Shown here piece after piece: positions 1 to 7,867 of a stretch of 64,000 nucleotides of DNA. Source of the DNA: CAZBXE01 sp964496125 (GTDB lineage Bacteria > Chlamydiota > Chlamydiia > Chlamydiales > CAZBXE01); contig CAZBXE010000011.1 in NCBI GenBank assembly GCA_964496125.1, positions 5,931-69,930 on the forward strand, read 5' to 3'. The position numbers were made by a program, and so were the translations under genes. Within the stretch, counting starts at the first letter, position 1. Each line of letters starts with the position of its first letter. Under the pieces are notes generated by a model. It saw nothing but the letters and a program-made list of their open reading frames with translations, did no database searches and was not told the DNA's origin.

Positions 1-867
1 AGCATCAATCCCGATTCCATCCAAGTGACCGGGCAGAGTACGATAGCTGCAGGTGGCACTGGTGTAGTTGAAGTAAGCGCCCAGGCAAAAATAAAATACT
101 GGTACGAACAAAACGGCGTCCTGCTCGACAAAACTGAAGACATAACAGTGACGACCACTGTCAAAGTATCAAGCGAGCTTGCGTCAAACCCATGGCTTAC
201 CAATGTCGCTGCTGTTGCCATCTTCATGCAGATGATGACGATTGCCTCAGTCGATATCTTCGGAAAGCTTGTCGAAGGACTCTTGTCCTCTGAAAACATG
301 AAAGCATCGATTGAAGAAACAAAAGAAGAAGTTAAAAGCATGATGAAGCAAGCTGAATCCTTTGAACAACAAGGGATTATGCAGCTCTGCATGGCTGTTG
401 CTCCCTTCATCTTATCAGCAGGTGCCGCCAAAATGGCAAACAGAACGCCCACTCAGCCAGGAGGCTCTGTAGCAAGAGCGCCAGCCGCTGGTGGAGCAGG
501 AGCACCACCGGCAGGAAACGCCGCTCGCCTAGGAGCACAACCAGCAGAAGGTGCTGCAGGTGGGGCGCCCATGGCACCAGTTGCAGGGGCTACAGGACCT
601 GGGTTTGCTGCAAGCTTTGGCAGTTATTTAACACCCATGACACAAACCATGACAGGGGTAAGCCAAGGGATCGTCTCCCTCTTTGAAGCAGCACGGATGA
701 GGCAACAAGCAGAACAAACCTACCACCAGAAGGCAGCACAGGTTCGTCAACAAGCCTCCCAACAAGCACAAGACGCAGCCCAGAAATTGGACCCAAGTTC
801 CGTTTTCCATATGCTAGAAGATATCATGAAATCGATCACGCAAAGATGGAATGTAGGTCCGCGATAA
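1..867 (+). CDS. 5'-truncated protein upstream of scc4, possible T3SS translocator-like protein
   Basis: The reading frame is already open at base 1 and the first in-frame start-like codon is a GTG at 25, so the true start probably lies outside the window. Numbered from that GTG, there are two hydrophobic segments (about residues 58-76 and 118-136), an Ala/Gly/Pro-rich linker (137-195) and a Gln/Ala-rich probable coiled coil (220-257). Hydrophobic segments combined with coiled coils are typical of T3SS pore-forming translocators, and the gene sits 14 bp before a chaperone-like gene and the cdsD operon. I do not recognise the family by sequence. The translocator reading is inferred from context and layout only; it could also be a secreted effector. 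Same strand and probably same operon as the genes that follow. Confidence 0.6.
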   Translation, partial: SINPDSIQVTGQSTIAAGGTGVVEVSAQAKIKYWYEQNGVLLDKTEDITVTTTVKVSSELASNPWLTNVAAVAIFMQMMTIASVDIFGKLVEGLLSSENMKASIEETKEEVKSMMKQAESFEQQGIMQLCMAVAPFILSAGAAKMANRTPTQPGGSVARAPAAGGAGAPPAGNAARLGAQPAEGAAGGAPMAPVAGATGPGFAASFGSYLTPMTQTMTGVSQGIVSLFEAARMRQQAEQTYHQKAAQVRQQASQQAQDAAQKLDPSSVFHMLEDIMKSITQRWNVGPR

Positions 868-881
868 TAGGGAGGTAGACC

Positions 882-1259
882 TTGCTTAATGAATTTGCAC
901 CTAAGATCTCAGAAGATTTTGACATACCCCTTGCCGCAAATGAGGCAGGAGTGTACAGCCTGCCCCTTGCAGAAGAGGGGGAGATGGTATTGCAGGAAAA
1001 GGAGGGTACGGTTTCATTGTTTTGTTCCCTCGGACAGCTACCCAAAGAAAGAACAGAAGAACTGATAGAAAAGATGCTCGGCTCCAATTTATTTGGACGG
1101 GAGACCTTTTTATCCGTCCTTGGGCTAAAACCCGATGGGAAAACTGTCATTTTGCAAAGAGACATTAATTATCCTATTGGCTATGATGACTTTAAGTTAG
1201 TTTTTGAAGACTTTATCAATAGCATTGCCACCTGGGGATCCATCATCAACTCCAGGTAA
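882..1259 (+). CDS. scc4: T3SS chaperone, Scc4 (CT663)-like
   Basis: A 125-residue acidic protein of the size and composition of CesT/SycE-type class I T3SS chaperones. It lies directly before cdsD, where Chlamydia carries scc4 (CT663). Scc4 is known as a chaperone partner for secreted substrates and also binds RNA polymerase region 4 of sigma66 in C. trachomatis; whether this copy does both cannot be seen. The start is TTG, supported by a strong GGGAGG ribosome binding site at about 870-875. The assignment rests mainly on position, size and fold-like pattern (alternating hydrophobic strands and a C-terminal amphipathic helix), because no diagnostic catalytic motif exists in this family. Confidence 0.6.
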   Translation: MLNEFAPKISEDFDIPLAANEAGVYSLPLAEEGEMVLQEKEGTVSLFCSLGQLPKERTEELIEKMLGSNLFGRETFLSVLGLKPDGKTVILQRDINYPIGYDDFKLVFEDFINSIATWGSIINSR

Positions 1260-1360
1260 ACAATACCCTTTTTTGGCACAAAATTTGCGGTTTATGAGGG
1301 GGTGAGCTTGCCCATTTCTGCCTAGTATGAGATGAATAGGTGAAGGGAGCACAAAAAACG

Positions 1361-3181
1361 ATGACTGCTAAATTAGTTGGCGAAGAAGGGCTACTAAAAG
1401 GACACGAACTCCTCTTTTTGGAAGGGGAAGAGTGGATTATTGGAAGAGATCCCGCGGAATCCTCCCTCATTATCGAGGATCCAACTGCATCTAGAAAACA
1501 TGCCATTTGCCGTAAAACCCCCGAAGGGTTTACTCTAGAAAACCTAAGTTCAACAAATCCTGTAAAAGTAAACGATGAAGAACTTAAAGAACCCCGCACC
1601 TTGCAACAAGGAGACAAGGTGATGATTGGGAGCGTGCTCTACAGCTTCTACCAAGGAACAAATGCGGGGAAAAAAGAAAAAGAGGCAGAAAAGACAACCA
1701 AAGCAAAAAAGATGATGAACACTGACGAAGACATGGAATTTGGCGAAAGAGAGAGCATTTTTGAAGAAGAGGCTCACGAAGGACCCGACATCGCCCATAT
1801 CGAATTTGAACCAGAAAATGCGGGGCGCTTTCTTCTCAAGGTCATATCAGGCCCGAATAACGGGGCTCAAGTTTCCCTACAGCCTGATACTAGCTATGTA
1901 ATCGGCACAGACCCAGCTACTTCTGATATCGTTTTCCACGACGCCAGCGTATCAAGGCAACACGCACGCCTTGCCATCACTGAAGATGGATCGATCCTAA
2001 TTGAGGATTTAAAAAGCAAAAATGGCACAAACTTAGAATCCGGCCCCATCCAAGGGAAGATAAAAATCGCAACGAATGCCATCGTCACTGTTGGGACAAC
2101 AAGCTTTGTCGTTTTCGACCGGGATGAAGATAGGCAAACCATCATTTCCCCTCTTCTTCCCTCGATTGTCAACACTTTGAAGAAAGAGGCGGAGCAAAAG
2201 ACAGAAAAAACAGACATACAACAGGTTGCATCAACCCCTCTCCCTGCGGAAGAACCGAAAAAAGAGGGTATTCTCCATCTAAAAAGCAGGGTCATCCTCA
2301 TCGGTATTTTAGGAACGCTTTTCCTTGTGATTGGCTATGCTGCGACAAGCTTATTCCGTGCCGAAGAAGTCATACCGAAATCGATCGACGTCACCTTAGA
2401 ACTTAAAAAAGCTTTGACGCCCTTCTCTCCCCACGTGCAGTATAGCTTCAACAAAGCAACAGGGCGCCTGCTTCTTGTTGGCCACGTCGAATCGCCTGCA
2501 GACAAGAATCAAATTGAGTATGATCTTCAAGGGCTGCCATTTATAAAATCAGTAGACGATAGCGGGGTTATCATTGATGAGTATGTGTGGCAGGAGACAA
2601 ACCAGGTGATTGGTAAAAACCCAAGATGGCGCGGCGTTGCCGTTCAATCCCCAAAACCAGGTGTTTTTGTGCTTACTGGCTACCTACAAACCCGCAAACA
2701 GTGGGAAGAGTTATCCGACTACATGACCCAAAACTTCCCCTACGTCGACCTTTTGGAGAAAAAAGTAATTGTAGAAGAGGAGCTTGGTGGTAAAATCAAC
2801 AACATCTTAGAAAAAGCAGGTCTCAAGAATATCGACATCAAGGTCTCAAGTGGCCAAGTAACCCTCTCTGGTAGCACACCTTACGGGCAAGCAAGCGATA
2901 TAACCCGCGTTATAGGCCAGATTAAGGAGATAGCAGGTGTTAGATCCGTCCGCAACTTAATCCTCTCCCAAGAACCAGAGCAATCGATTATTAACCTAAG
3001 CGATCTGTACCAGGTATCAGGCTACTCAAACCTAGCCGGCGGCACGATTAACGTCGTGATAAATGGGAAAATCCTTTCTCGAGGCGATGTTCTGGATGGT
3101 ATGACAATAACGAGCATACGCCCAAACGTCATTTTCCTTGAGAAAGGTGGTATCAAATACAGGATTGATTATAATAAATAG
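1361..3181 (+). CDS. cdsD: T3SS inner-membrane ring protein CdsD (SctD), double FHA
   Basis: Inner-membrane ring component of the injectisome. I place the start at ATG 1361, preceded by AGGGAG, rather than the in-frame GTG at 1340, because the residues after ATG 1361 begin the first FHA domain. FHA1 spans about residues 1-95 (GRDP, then DPTASRKHA); FHA2 lies at about 155-260 (GTDP, SVSRQHARL, SKNGT). A single membrane segment follows at about 309-330. The periplasmic part contains a BON-type/ring-building module at about 460-535. Two cytoplasmic FHA domains are the chlamydial signature, whereas most SctD proteins have one. At 606 residues it is shorter than the roughly 830-residue Chlamydia CdsD, mainly in the linker. 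FHA domains bind phosphothreonine, and the same cluster encodes a Ser/Thr kinase (9180-10772), so phospho-dependent assembly is plausible. Confidence 0.92.
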   Translation: MTAKLVGEEGLLKGHELLFLEGEEWIIGRDPAESSLIIEDPTASRKHAICRKTPEGFTLENLSSTNPVKVNDEELKEPRTLQQGDKVMIGSVLYSFYQGTNAGKKEKEAEKTTKAKKMMNTDEDMEFGERESIFEEEAHEGPDIAHIEFEPENAGRFLLKVISGPNNGAQVSLQPDTSYVIGTDPATSDIVFHDASVSRQHARLAITEDGSILIEDLKSKNGTNLESGPIQGKIKIATNAIVTVGTTSFVVFDRDEDRQTIISPLLPSIVNTLKKEAEQKTEKTDIQQVASTPLPAEEPKKEGILHLKSRVILIGILGTLFLVIGYAATSLFRAEEVIPKSIDVTLELKKALTPFSPHVQYSFNKATGRLLLVGHVESPADKNQIEYDLQGLPFIKSVDDSGVIIDEYVWQETNQVIGKNPRWRGVAVQSPKPGVFVLTGYLQTRKQWEELSDYMTQNFPYVDLLEKKVIVEEELGGKINNILEKAGLKNIDIKVSSGQVTLSGSTPYGQASDITRVIGQIKEIAGVRSVRNLILSQEPEQSIINLSDLYQVSGYSNLAGGTINVVINGKILSRGDVLDGMTITSIRPNVIFLEKGGIKYRIDYNK

Positions 3182-3231
3182 GATATGTTATAATACAAAT
3201 ATAAGGAAAACAATAACTTGAAGGAAGATTC

Positions 3232-3471
3232 ATGTTCGGACTAGAAGGTGATAAGAAGAAGAAATCTACAGGTTATGTGTTTGACCTTGAAAAGGAACTG
3301 AAAGATCGCAAAAGACTACGAGAAATCAAGGATAAAGCCGAAGGAAGAGTTCAGCAGATCAAGTCCGCATTAAGAACGGGTGAAAACAAAGAGGAATTTG
3401 ATATCTACGGAGTTTTGCTGCATGGCTATACCTCGCTATTGAAAGTGATTGGGCGATTCGGGGAAAAGTAG
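3232..3471 (+). CDS. cdsE: T3SS needle chaperone CdsE-like
   Basis: Small, highly charged 79-residue protein beginning MFGLEGDKKKK, with a predicted helical Lys/Glu-rich middle and a hydrophobic C-terminal stretch (YGVLLHGYTSLLKVIGRF). In Chlamydia CdsE (CT665) and CdsG are the paired chaperones that keep the needle subunit CdsF soluble before secretion. Identification rests on length, charge pattern, the conserved N terminus and the exact position between cdsD and cdsF. AAGGA lies about five bases before the ATG. Confidence 0.85.
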   Translation: MFGLEGDKKKKSTGYVFDLEKELKDRKRLREIKDKAEGRVQQIKSALRTGENKEEFDIYGVLLHGYTSLLKVIGRFGEK

Positions 3472-3549
3472 GTTTTCACCATTAAATAAACCAAGCCAAG
3501 GATCAAAAAGGGATCTGTGGCAGATGTAACACGAATTTGGAGGTGTTAA

Positions 3550-3792
3550 ATGAGTAATCAGCAAGAATCTTTCAACATGGATGAGCTGATCAGTATTGTG
3601 AACAAAGCGACCGTGTCTGCGAAAGCACAATTACAAGAGATCCAGTCCAAAAAAAGCGCAATCAGTATCGGCGACATGTTTAAAATGCAGATGCTCATGA
3701 ACACGTTATCACAGCTTTCCGAAATGTCGACAGCTGTCGTTAACGCTGCGAACTCTGCAATTGTGTCTATGGCACGTAACGTAAAAGGTTAA
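3550..3792 (+). CDS. cdsF: T3SS needle subunit CdsF (SctF)
   Basis: 80-residue helical protein, the right size for an SctF needle subunit (YscF/PrgI family), which polymerises into the extracellular needle. The hydrophobic/polar helix-turn-helix pattern and the C-terminal helix ending in SMARNVKG fit the family. Unlike most genes of the cluster it has a near-perfect GGAGGTG Shine-Dalgarno element (3539-3545) and is followed by a stem-loop (3831-3862). Both are consistent with the high copy number a needle subunit needs. Flanked by its probable chaperones CdsE and CdsG. Confidence 0.88.
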   Translation: MSNQQESFNMDELISIVNKATVSAKAQLQEIQSKKSAISIGDMFKMQMLMNTLSQLSEMSTAVVNAANSAIVSMARNVKG

Positions 3793-3830
3793 TCCCTTTA
3801 TAAGAGGCTTAAAACAAAAAATAAAGCCAA

Positions 3831-3862
3831 GGGAGCGCTTCCTACCGAGAAGGAGCGTTCCC
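3831..3862 (+). promoter_or_regulatory. Intercistronic stem-loop after cdsF
   Basis: GGGAGCGCTTC on the left pairs with GAGCGTTCCC on the right to give about eleven consecutive pairs, two of them G-T, around a short loop containing ACCGA. No T-run follows, so it does not look like a standard intrinsic terminator. A position right after the needle gene and 38 bp before cdsG suggests a role in mRNA 3'-end stability or partial attenuation. That role is inference. Confidence 0.5.
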
Positions 3863-3899
3863 CATTAGGAATGTAGAAAATCGGGGGTTTTAAGGTTCT

Positions 3900-4346
3900 A
3901 TGGGAAAGGAGATCGTAAGGGATTTCGAAGGCGACTTTGCCTTAATGATTGAGGCCGGGTTTGTGGCAGTCAAGCAACTCGATGAGCTGAGCTCTGCGCG
4001 AATATTCGAAGCAGCACAACTGATGCGACCAGATAGCTCTGCCCCAAAAATAGGGCTTGGCTACATAGCCCTAAACAAACTGGACATCAAGGAAGCTACC
4101 CGAATCTTTTCACAGGTAGTGGAGAAGGAAAAAGAGAATTACTTGGCAAGGACCTTCCTAGGAATGTGTTACTTGCTCTCGAAGGGCAAGAATGAAGAAG
4201 GTAAGAAACTTATAGAAGAGTCAGTAAAAAAAACAGAAGACCCTACAATCAAGAACTTGGGAACAATCGCACTCGAATGGTGGGAAAAGGATCTGCAGAA
4301 GCAAAAGTCTCCCTATTTTGCTGCAGAACCGGAGCGAGGGAAATAA
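3900..4346 (+). CDS. cdsG: T3SS needle chaperone CdsG-like, TPR fold
   Basis: 148-residue helical protein with tetratricopeptide-like helix pairs (for example IGLGYIALNKLDIKEATRIF and ARTFLGMCYLLSKGKNEEGK). In the T3SS this is the YscG-type partner that, with the CdsE protein, caps the needle subunit before export. Position directly after cdsF and length agree with Chlamydia CT667. The C terminus is short and polar with no membrane segment, so a cytoplasmic protein. Confidence 0.82.
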   Translation: MGKEIVRDFEGDFALMIEAGFVAVKQLDELSSARIFEAAQLMRPDSSAPKIGLGYIALNKLDIKEATRIFSQVVEKEKENYLARTFLGMCYLLSKGKNEEGKKLIEESVKKTEDPTIKNLGTIALEWWEKDLQKQKSPYFAAEPERGK

Positions 4347-4397
4347 AAACAAAATCCAAGCTGTAGGGCTGTCAAGATAAGGTGGAGGGATAAGAAT

Positions 4398-5090
4398 ATG
4401 CCTGATGAAGATGCAATTGAAAGAGTTTCGAAGATCTCAGGCGAACTAGATGGGGCAAAGGGGCTTTCAAAAAGAACAAGCCCAACGCCGCTCGAAGGTG
4501 GCGATGCGGAAAAATTCAGCTCCTTTATGGATCGAAAACTTGAAACGCCTGTAAGAACTGATCCAACGGCCAAAGCGACCGGCGTTTCGCCTATTGATGA
4601 ACTGGCAAACGCAAGCTCCAAGATCGATAACCTTGCTAAGTGGAATCCACAAAAGCTTGTCTCTCAGACGGATGAAGCCATCCGCAGGATGGATGAGATC
4701 AAGAAGACGCTTGATGATCCAAGTCTTTCGGTCAAGAAATCGCTGCAAAACCTGCTGCGAAAAAGGCTCTCGTCTGTAGAGGACAACCTAAAAGTCGCTC
4801 TTTCTAAAGCGGGGATTGAGTATACTCCCTTTGTTGAGGACACAAAGCCAGCAGGGCTTGCCGACCCTATCAGGAAGTTTGTCGGCTACTTGACACATGG
4901 GCAAGACCAACTTGAAAAGTTAAGCGTAAAACTCCATGAGATGGGGCTCACTGGGCAAGAATTTTCGGCTGCAAACATGCTTGGCCTCCAAATCAAAGTA
5001 GGACGGATTCAGCAAGAGCTTGAGTTCTTCACAAGCTTACTCAACAAAGCCCTTGAATCCACAAAGACCGTCATGAACGTCCAAGTTTAA
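4398..5090 (+). CDS. T3SS cluster protein, CT668-like
   Basis: 230-residue soluble, mostly helical protein between cdsG and the ATPase gene. In Chlamydia a protein of nearly the same length (CT668) occupies this slot and its function is not settled. The N-terminal ~75 residues are polar and likely disordered, and the rest is amphipathic helices (for example KKSLQNLLRKRLSSVEDNLK). A strong GGTGGAGGG ribosome binding site precedes the ATG. It may be an accessory or chaperone component of the export apparatus. I see no motif that fixes its function. Confidence 0.75.
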   Translation: MPDEDAIERVSKISGELDGAKGLSKRTSPTPLEGGDAEKFSSFMDRKLETPVRTDPTAKATGVSPIDELANASSKIDNLAKWNPQKLVSQTDEAIRRMDEIKKTLDDPSLSVKKSLQNLLRKRLSSVEDNLKVALSKAGIEYTPFVEDTKPAGLADPIRKFVGYLTHGQDQLEKLSVKLHEMGLTGQEFSAANMLGLQIKVGRIQQELEFFTSLLNKALESTKTVMNVQV

Positions 5091-5122
5091 GGACTTCATA
5101 GACCCCCAAACTGGAGATAGCG

Positions 5123-6439
5123 ATGAGCTTCTTTCATGATACCGATAACCTAACCGCTGGGCTCGAATCGCTGAGCTTAACGACCATCAATGGTCGTATC
5201 ACAGAAATTGTGGGAATGTTAATCAAGGCGATCATTCCAGACGTCAAGGTAGGCGAGATCTGCCTCATCAAGCGAAAAGGTGAACCTCTGCTTGCAGAAG
5301 TGGTTGGCTTCACCCAAGAAGAGGTCATCCTTTCCCCCCTTGGTGAAATGACAGGTATTGGGCCTTCTTCAGAGGTTATCCCAACAAAGCTTCCTCTCAG
5401 TATCCGTGTAGGCCCTGGCCTTCTAGGGCGTGTACTCAACGGTCTTGGAGAACCCATCGATACAGATACAAAAGGGCCTCTTGTCACAACAGAGCAGTTC
5501 TCTGTCATCAATCCTGCGCCAAACCCCATGACAAGACAGCGGGTAGAAACGCCCCTTACAACGGGAATTCGGGCCCTAGATTCTGTACTTACAACAGGGA
5601 AAGGGCAGAGGGTTGGGATATTCGCGGCAGCAGGTGGCGGTAAGTCTACCCTCATGGGGATGCTTGCTAGGAATGCTGTGGCTGATGTCAACGTCATCAG
5701 CCTTGTTGGGGAACGGGGACGAGAACTGCGCGACTTTATTGAACGGGACCTAGGTCCCGAAGGGTTGAAAAAGTCAGTACTTGTCATCTCTACTTCCGAC
5801 CAACCTTCACAAGTAAGGCTAAACTGCGCTTACGTAGGGACGGCGATCGCAGAATACTTCCGTAACCAAGGAAAGTCTGTCATCTTCATGATGGACTCTG
5901 TAACAAGGTTTGCTAGAGCCCTGCGTGAAGTAGGCCTTGCTGCAGGAGAGCCTCCAGCAAGAGCTGGTTATACGCCCTCTGTATTTGCCACCCTGCCCAA
6001 GCTACTTGAAAGAACTGGTAACTCAGATGTAGGCTCAATCACAGCCTATTACACAGTACTTGTTGCGGGCGATGACATGAACGAGCCTGTAGCTGATGAG
6101 GTCCGTTCTATTCTAGACGGCCACATTATTCTATCGGCAGAACTCGCACGGCAATTCCACTATCCGGCCATTGATGTGCTCTCTTCTGCCTCCCGTGTGA
6201 TGCCAAGTATCGTTCAAAAAGAGCACCTGCAGCTTGCAGGGAAAGTACGGGAAGTCTTGGCAAGCTATAAGAAAAACGAGCTTCTCATCAAGATTGGTGA
6301 ATACAAAAGAGGAAGTGATAAGATGGCAGACTTTGCTATCGACCACATTGATAAAGTGAACAACTTCTTAAAGCAAAAAGTGGATGAAAAATGTTCGTTC
6401 GAGGAAACACTGCAGCTACTAAGGGCCATCTTCAAATAA
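5123..6439 (+). CDS. cdsN: T3SS ATPase CdsN (SctN)
   Basis: Cytoplasmic hexameric ATPase of the injectisome, which strips chaperones from substrates and unfolds them. At 438 residues it has the normal SctN/FliI length. The Walker A loop is AAAGGGKST at about 168-176, slightly unusual because most family members have a GxxGxGKS form. The catalytic glutamate lies in GERGRE (196-201), Walker B is VIFMMDS (253-259) and the family signature GEPPARAGYTPSVF follows. The N-terminal beta-barrel domain occupies about residues 1-95. The gene directly precedes the stalk gene cdsO with an 8 bp gap, the usual ATPase-stalk pairing. Confidence 0.97.
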   Translation: MSFFHDTDNLTAGLESLSLTTINGRITEIVGMLIKAIIPDVKVGEICLIKRKGEPLLAEVVGFTQEEVILSPLGEMTGIGPSSEVIPTKLPLSIRVGPGLLGRVLNGLGEPIDTDTKGPLVTTEQFSVINPAPNPMTRQRVETPLTTGIRALDSVLTTGKGQRVGIFAAAGGGKSTLMGMLARNAVADVNVISLVGERGRELRDFIERDLGPEGLKKSVLVISTSDQPSQVRLNCAYVGTAIAEYFRNQGKSVIFMMDSVTRFARALREVGLAAGEPPARAGYTPSVFATLPKLLERTGNSDVGSITAYYTVLVAGDDMNEPVADEVRSILDGHIILSAELARQFHYPAIDVLSSASRVMPSIVQKEHLQLAGKVREVLASYKKNELLIKIGEYKRGSDKMADFAIDHIDKVNNFLKQKVDEKCSFEETLQLLRAIFK

Positions 6440-6447
6440 GGTAAACT

Positions 6448-6942
6448 ATGGCACGCTACCCCCTAGAACAGGTGATCGACATCAAAAAAAGAAGGGTAGA
6501 GGCAGCCGAAAAGGTCCTGCAGGCAAAAAAGCAAGCTCTTGCAAAAGAGGAAGAAAAGTTAAGAGAGAGAGAAAAAGAAAGAGATGGGGTCAAAAAGCAC
6601 CACGCGGACAAATTGCAGCAGCTGCGAGACACGATGGACCATGAGACGACAACCCCAAAAATTGCGCAGATGAAACTTTATCTCAAACTAGTCAAAGAAA
6701 AGCTCGCCGGAGAAGAAAAGAAGGTAGAGGAACAAAAGGCTCAGGTAAAAATCGCTCAAAAAAACGTAGAAGACGCCAAAGAGCAACTCCGTCTCCGTGA
6801 ACTTGAAGTGGACAAGCTAAAAACGCACAAAGAATCATGGATCAAAGAGGCGCGTAAAGAACAAGAGCTAGAAGAGGCCAAAGAACTCGATGAAATCGGA
6901 ACTGTGCTCTTCAATACAAGGAGACTGAGATCAAAGGCGTAA
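6448..6942 (+). CDS. cdsO: T3SS stalk protein CdsO (SctO)
   Basis: 164-residue protein that is almost entirely Lys/Glu/Gln-rich coiled coil, with the starting pattern YPLEQVIDIKKRRVEAAEK typical of YscO/FliJ stalk proteins. This protein sits in the centre of the ATPase ring, like the gamma subunit of F-ATPases, and links the ATPase to the export gate. Position directly after cdsN and length support the call. No membrane segments. Confidence 0.9.
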   Translation: MARYPLEQVIDIKKRRVEAAEKVLQAKKQALAKEEEKLREREKERDGVKKHHADKLQQLRDTMDHETTTPKIAQMKLYLKLVKEKLAGEEKKVEEQKAQVKIAQKNVEDAKEQLRLRELEVDKLKTHKESWIKEARKEQELEEAKELDEIGTVLFNTRRLRSKA

Positions 6943-6957
6943 AAGGAAGGAGAGAGT

Positions 6958-7746
6958 ATGGTCAATAACCCAGATGCTTGGAAAGATATCAAAATTGGCA
7001 AGGACTCGGCAACAAAATCGGAAGTGAAAAAAACACGTCCCGAGAAGCCACCACATGCCCGAAAAAAATTCGAAGAGGTAGCAGGGGGGAAAAAAGAGGA
7101 GAAGGAGACTCTCGTAGAGCAGGAAGACGAGCCAAAGAAAAAACTCTCTGTATTTGATTTATCTGCTTCAGAAAAACATGCGCGTCAAGAGGCAGGGGCT
7201 ATCCAACCGTCAGTAGATATAAAAAATGAGTCCACTGCTTTTATGACAGAGCAGCCCGATCTTCCCACTGTAAATCTCTTAGCCGGAGGAGGAAATGATG
7301 GACAGATGGTAAAGATCTCTTCGACATCAACCGGAGGCTTTTCCACAAATGAGTCAATCCAAGCGATCGCACAGAAGATGATCGATCGGGTCTACCTCAT
7401 TAAGAAAGAGGGACAAACTGATACTATTATCATGCTGAATAACGTACGCGGCTTTGAAGGATCGAGCATTGTCATTTCTGCCTTTGACTCCGCAAAAGGG
7501 GAATTTAATATCGCCTTCTATAATCTAACCCAATCTGCTAAAGAAATTCTTGATTCAAAAATACATAAGCAAAGCCTCTTAACTGCCTTACAAGATAAAG
7601 GTTACACAGTCCAAATCTTTACCGCAACAACAACAGAGCTACCAGCCATACAGGCAGCTGAAGAAAGCTCGAACCTCTACCGCCCTCGTGATGAAGAGAA
7701 GCAGGGTGAGCAACAGAAGCAGGAGCAAGAAGGGGAGCCTGGTTAA
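6958..7746 (+). CDS. cdsP: T3SS needle-length/substrate-switch candidate CdsP (SctP)
   Basis: 262 residues. The N-terminal ~70 residues are strongly basic (Lys/Arg-rich) and probably disordered, followed by an acidic-polar linker and a compact alpha/beta C-terminal part (about 115-225, containing IDRVYLIKKEGQTDTIIMLN). In the FliK/YscP family a C-terminal substrate-switch domain follows an extended ruler region; this arrangement and the slot between cdsO and cdsQ match Chlamydia CT671. Sequence conservation in this family is poor, so the name rests mainly on order. The C terminus is Gln/Glu-rich. Confidence 0.75.
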   Translation: MVNNPDAWKDIKIGKDSATKSEVKKTRPEKPPHARKKFEEVAGGKKEEKETLVEQEDEPKKKLSVFDLSASEKHARQEAGAIQPSVDIKNESTAFMTEQPDLPTVNLLAGGGNDGQMVKISSTSTGGFSTNESIQAIAQKMIDRVYLIKKEGQTDTIIMLNNVRGFEGSSIVISAFDSAKGEFNIAFYNLTQSAKEILDSKIHKQSLLTALQDKGYTVQIFTATTTELPAIQAAEESSNLYRPRDEEKQGEQQKQEQEGEPG

Positions 7747-7805
7747 AGAAGAGAAAAGGACTAGGACGCTGTCAAAAAACAATATCAGCATCTGATCGGT
7801 ACCTC

Positions 7806-7834
7806 TTGTGAGATAATAAAAAACACAATAGAAT
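7806..7834 (+). promoter_or_regulatory. Candidate sigma66-type promoter before cdsQ
   Basis: TTGTGA (7806-7811), a 17-base AT-rich spacer, then TAGAAT (7829-7834), placed 34 bp before the GTG start of cdsQ inside a 121 bp gap. This suggests that cdsQ-pkn5 can be transcribed separately from the upstream T3SS genes. Consensus match only. Confidence 0.4.
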
Positions 7835-7867
7835 CAGAGAAAATATCCGATTCAACTGAAAGGCATC

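Noticed and set aside
1340..1360. GTG 1340 as the cdsD start
   Set aside because: ATG 1361 has AGGGAG upstream and begins directly at the first FHA strand as in Chlamydia.
5134..5787. Long antisense open frame opposite cdsN (217 codons)
   Set aside because: Ser/Pro/Arg-rich translation without motifs, lying in the shadow of a clear ATPase gene; similar shadows opposite cdsC (11298-11933, 12126-12848) and the SNF2 gene (22559-23257) were rejected for the same reason.
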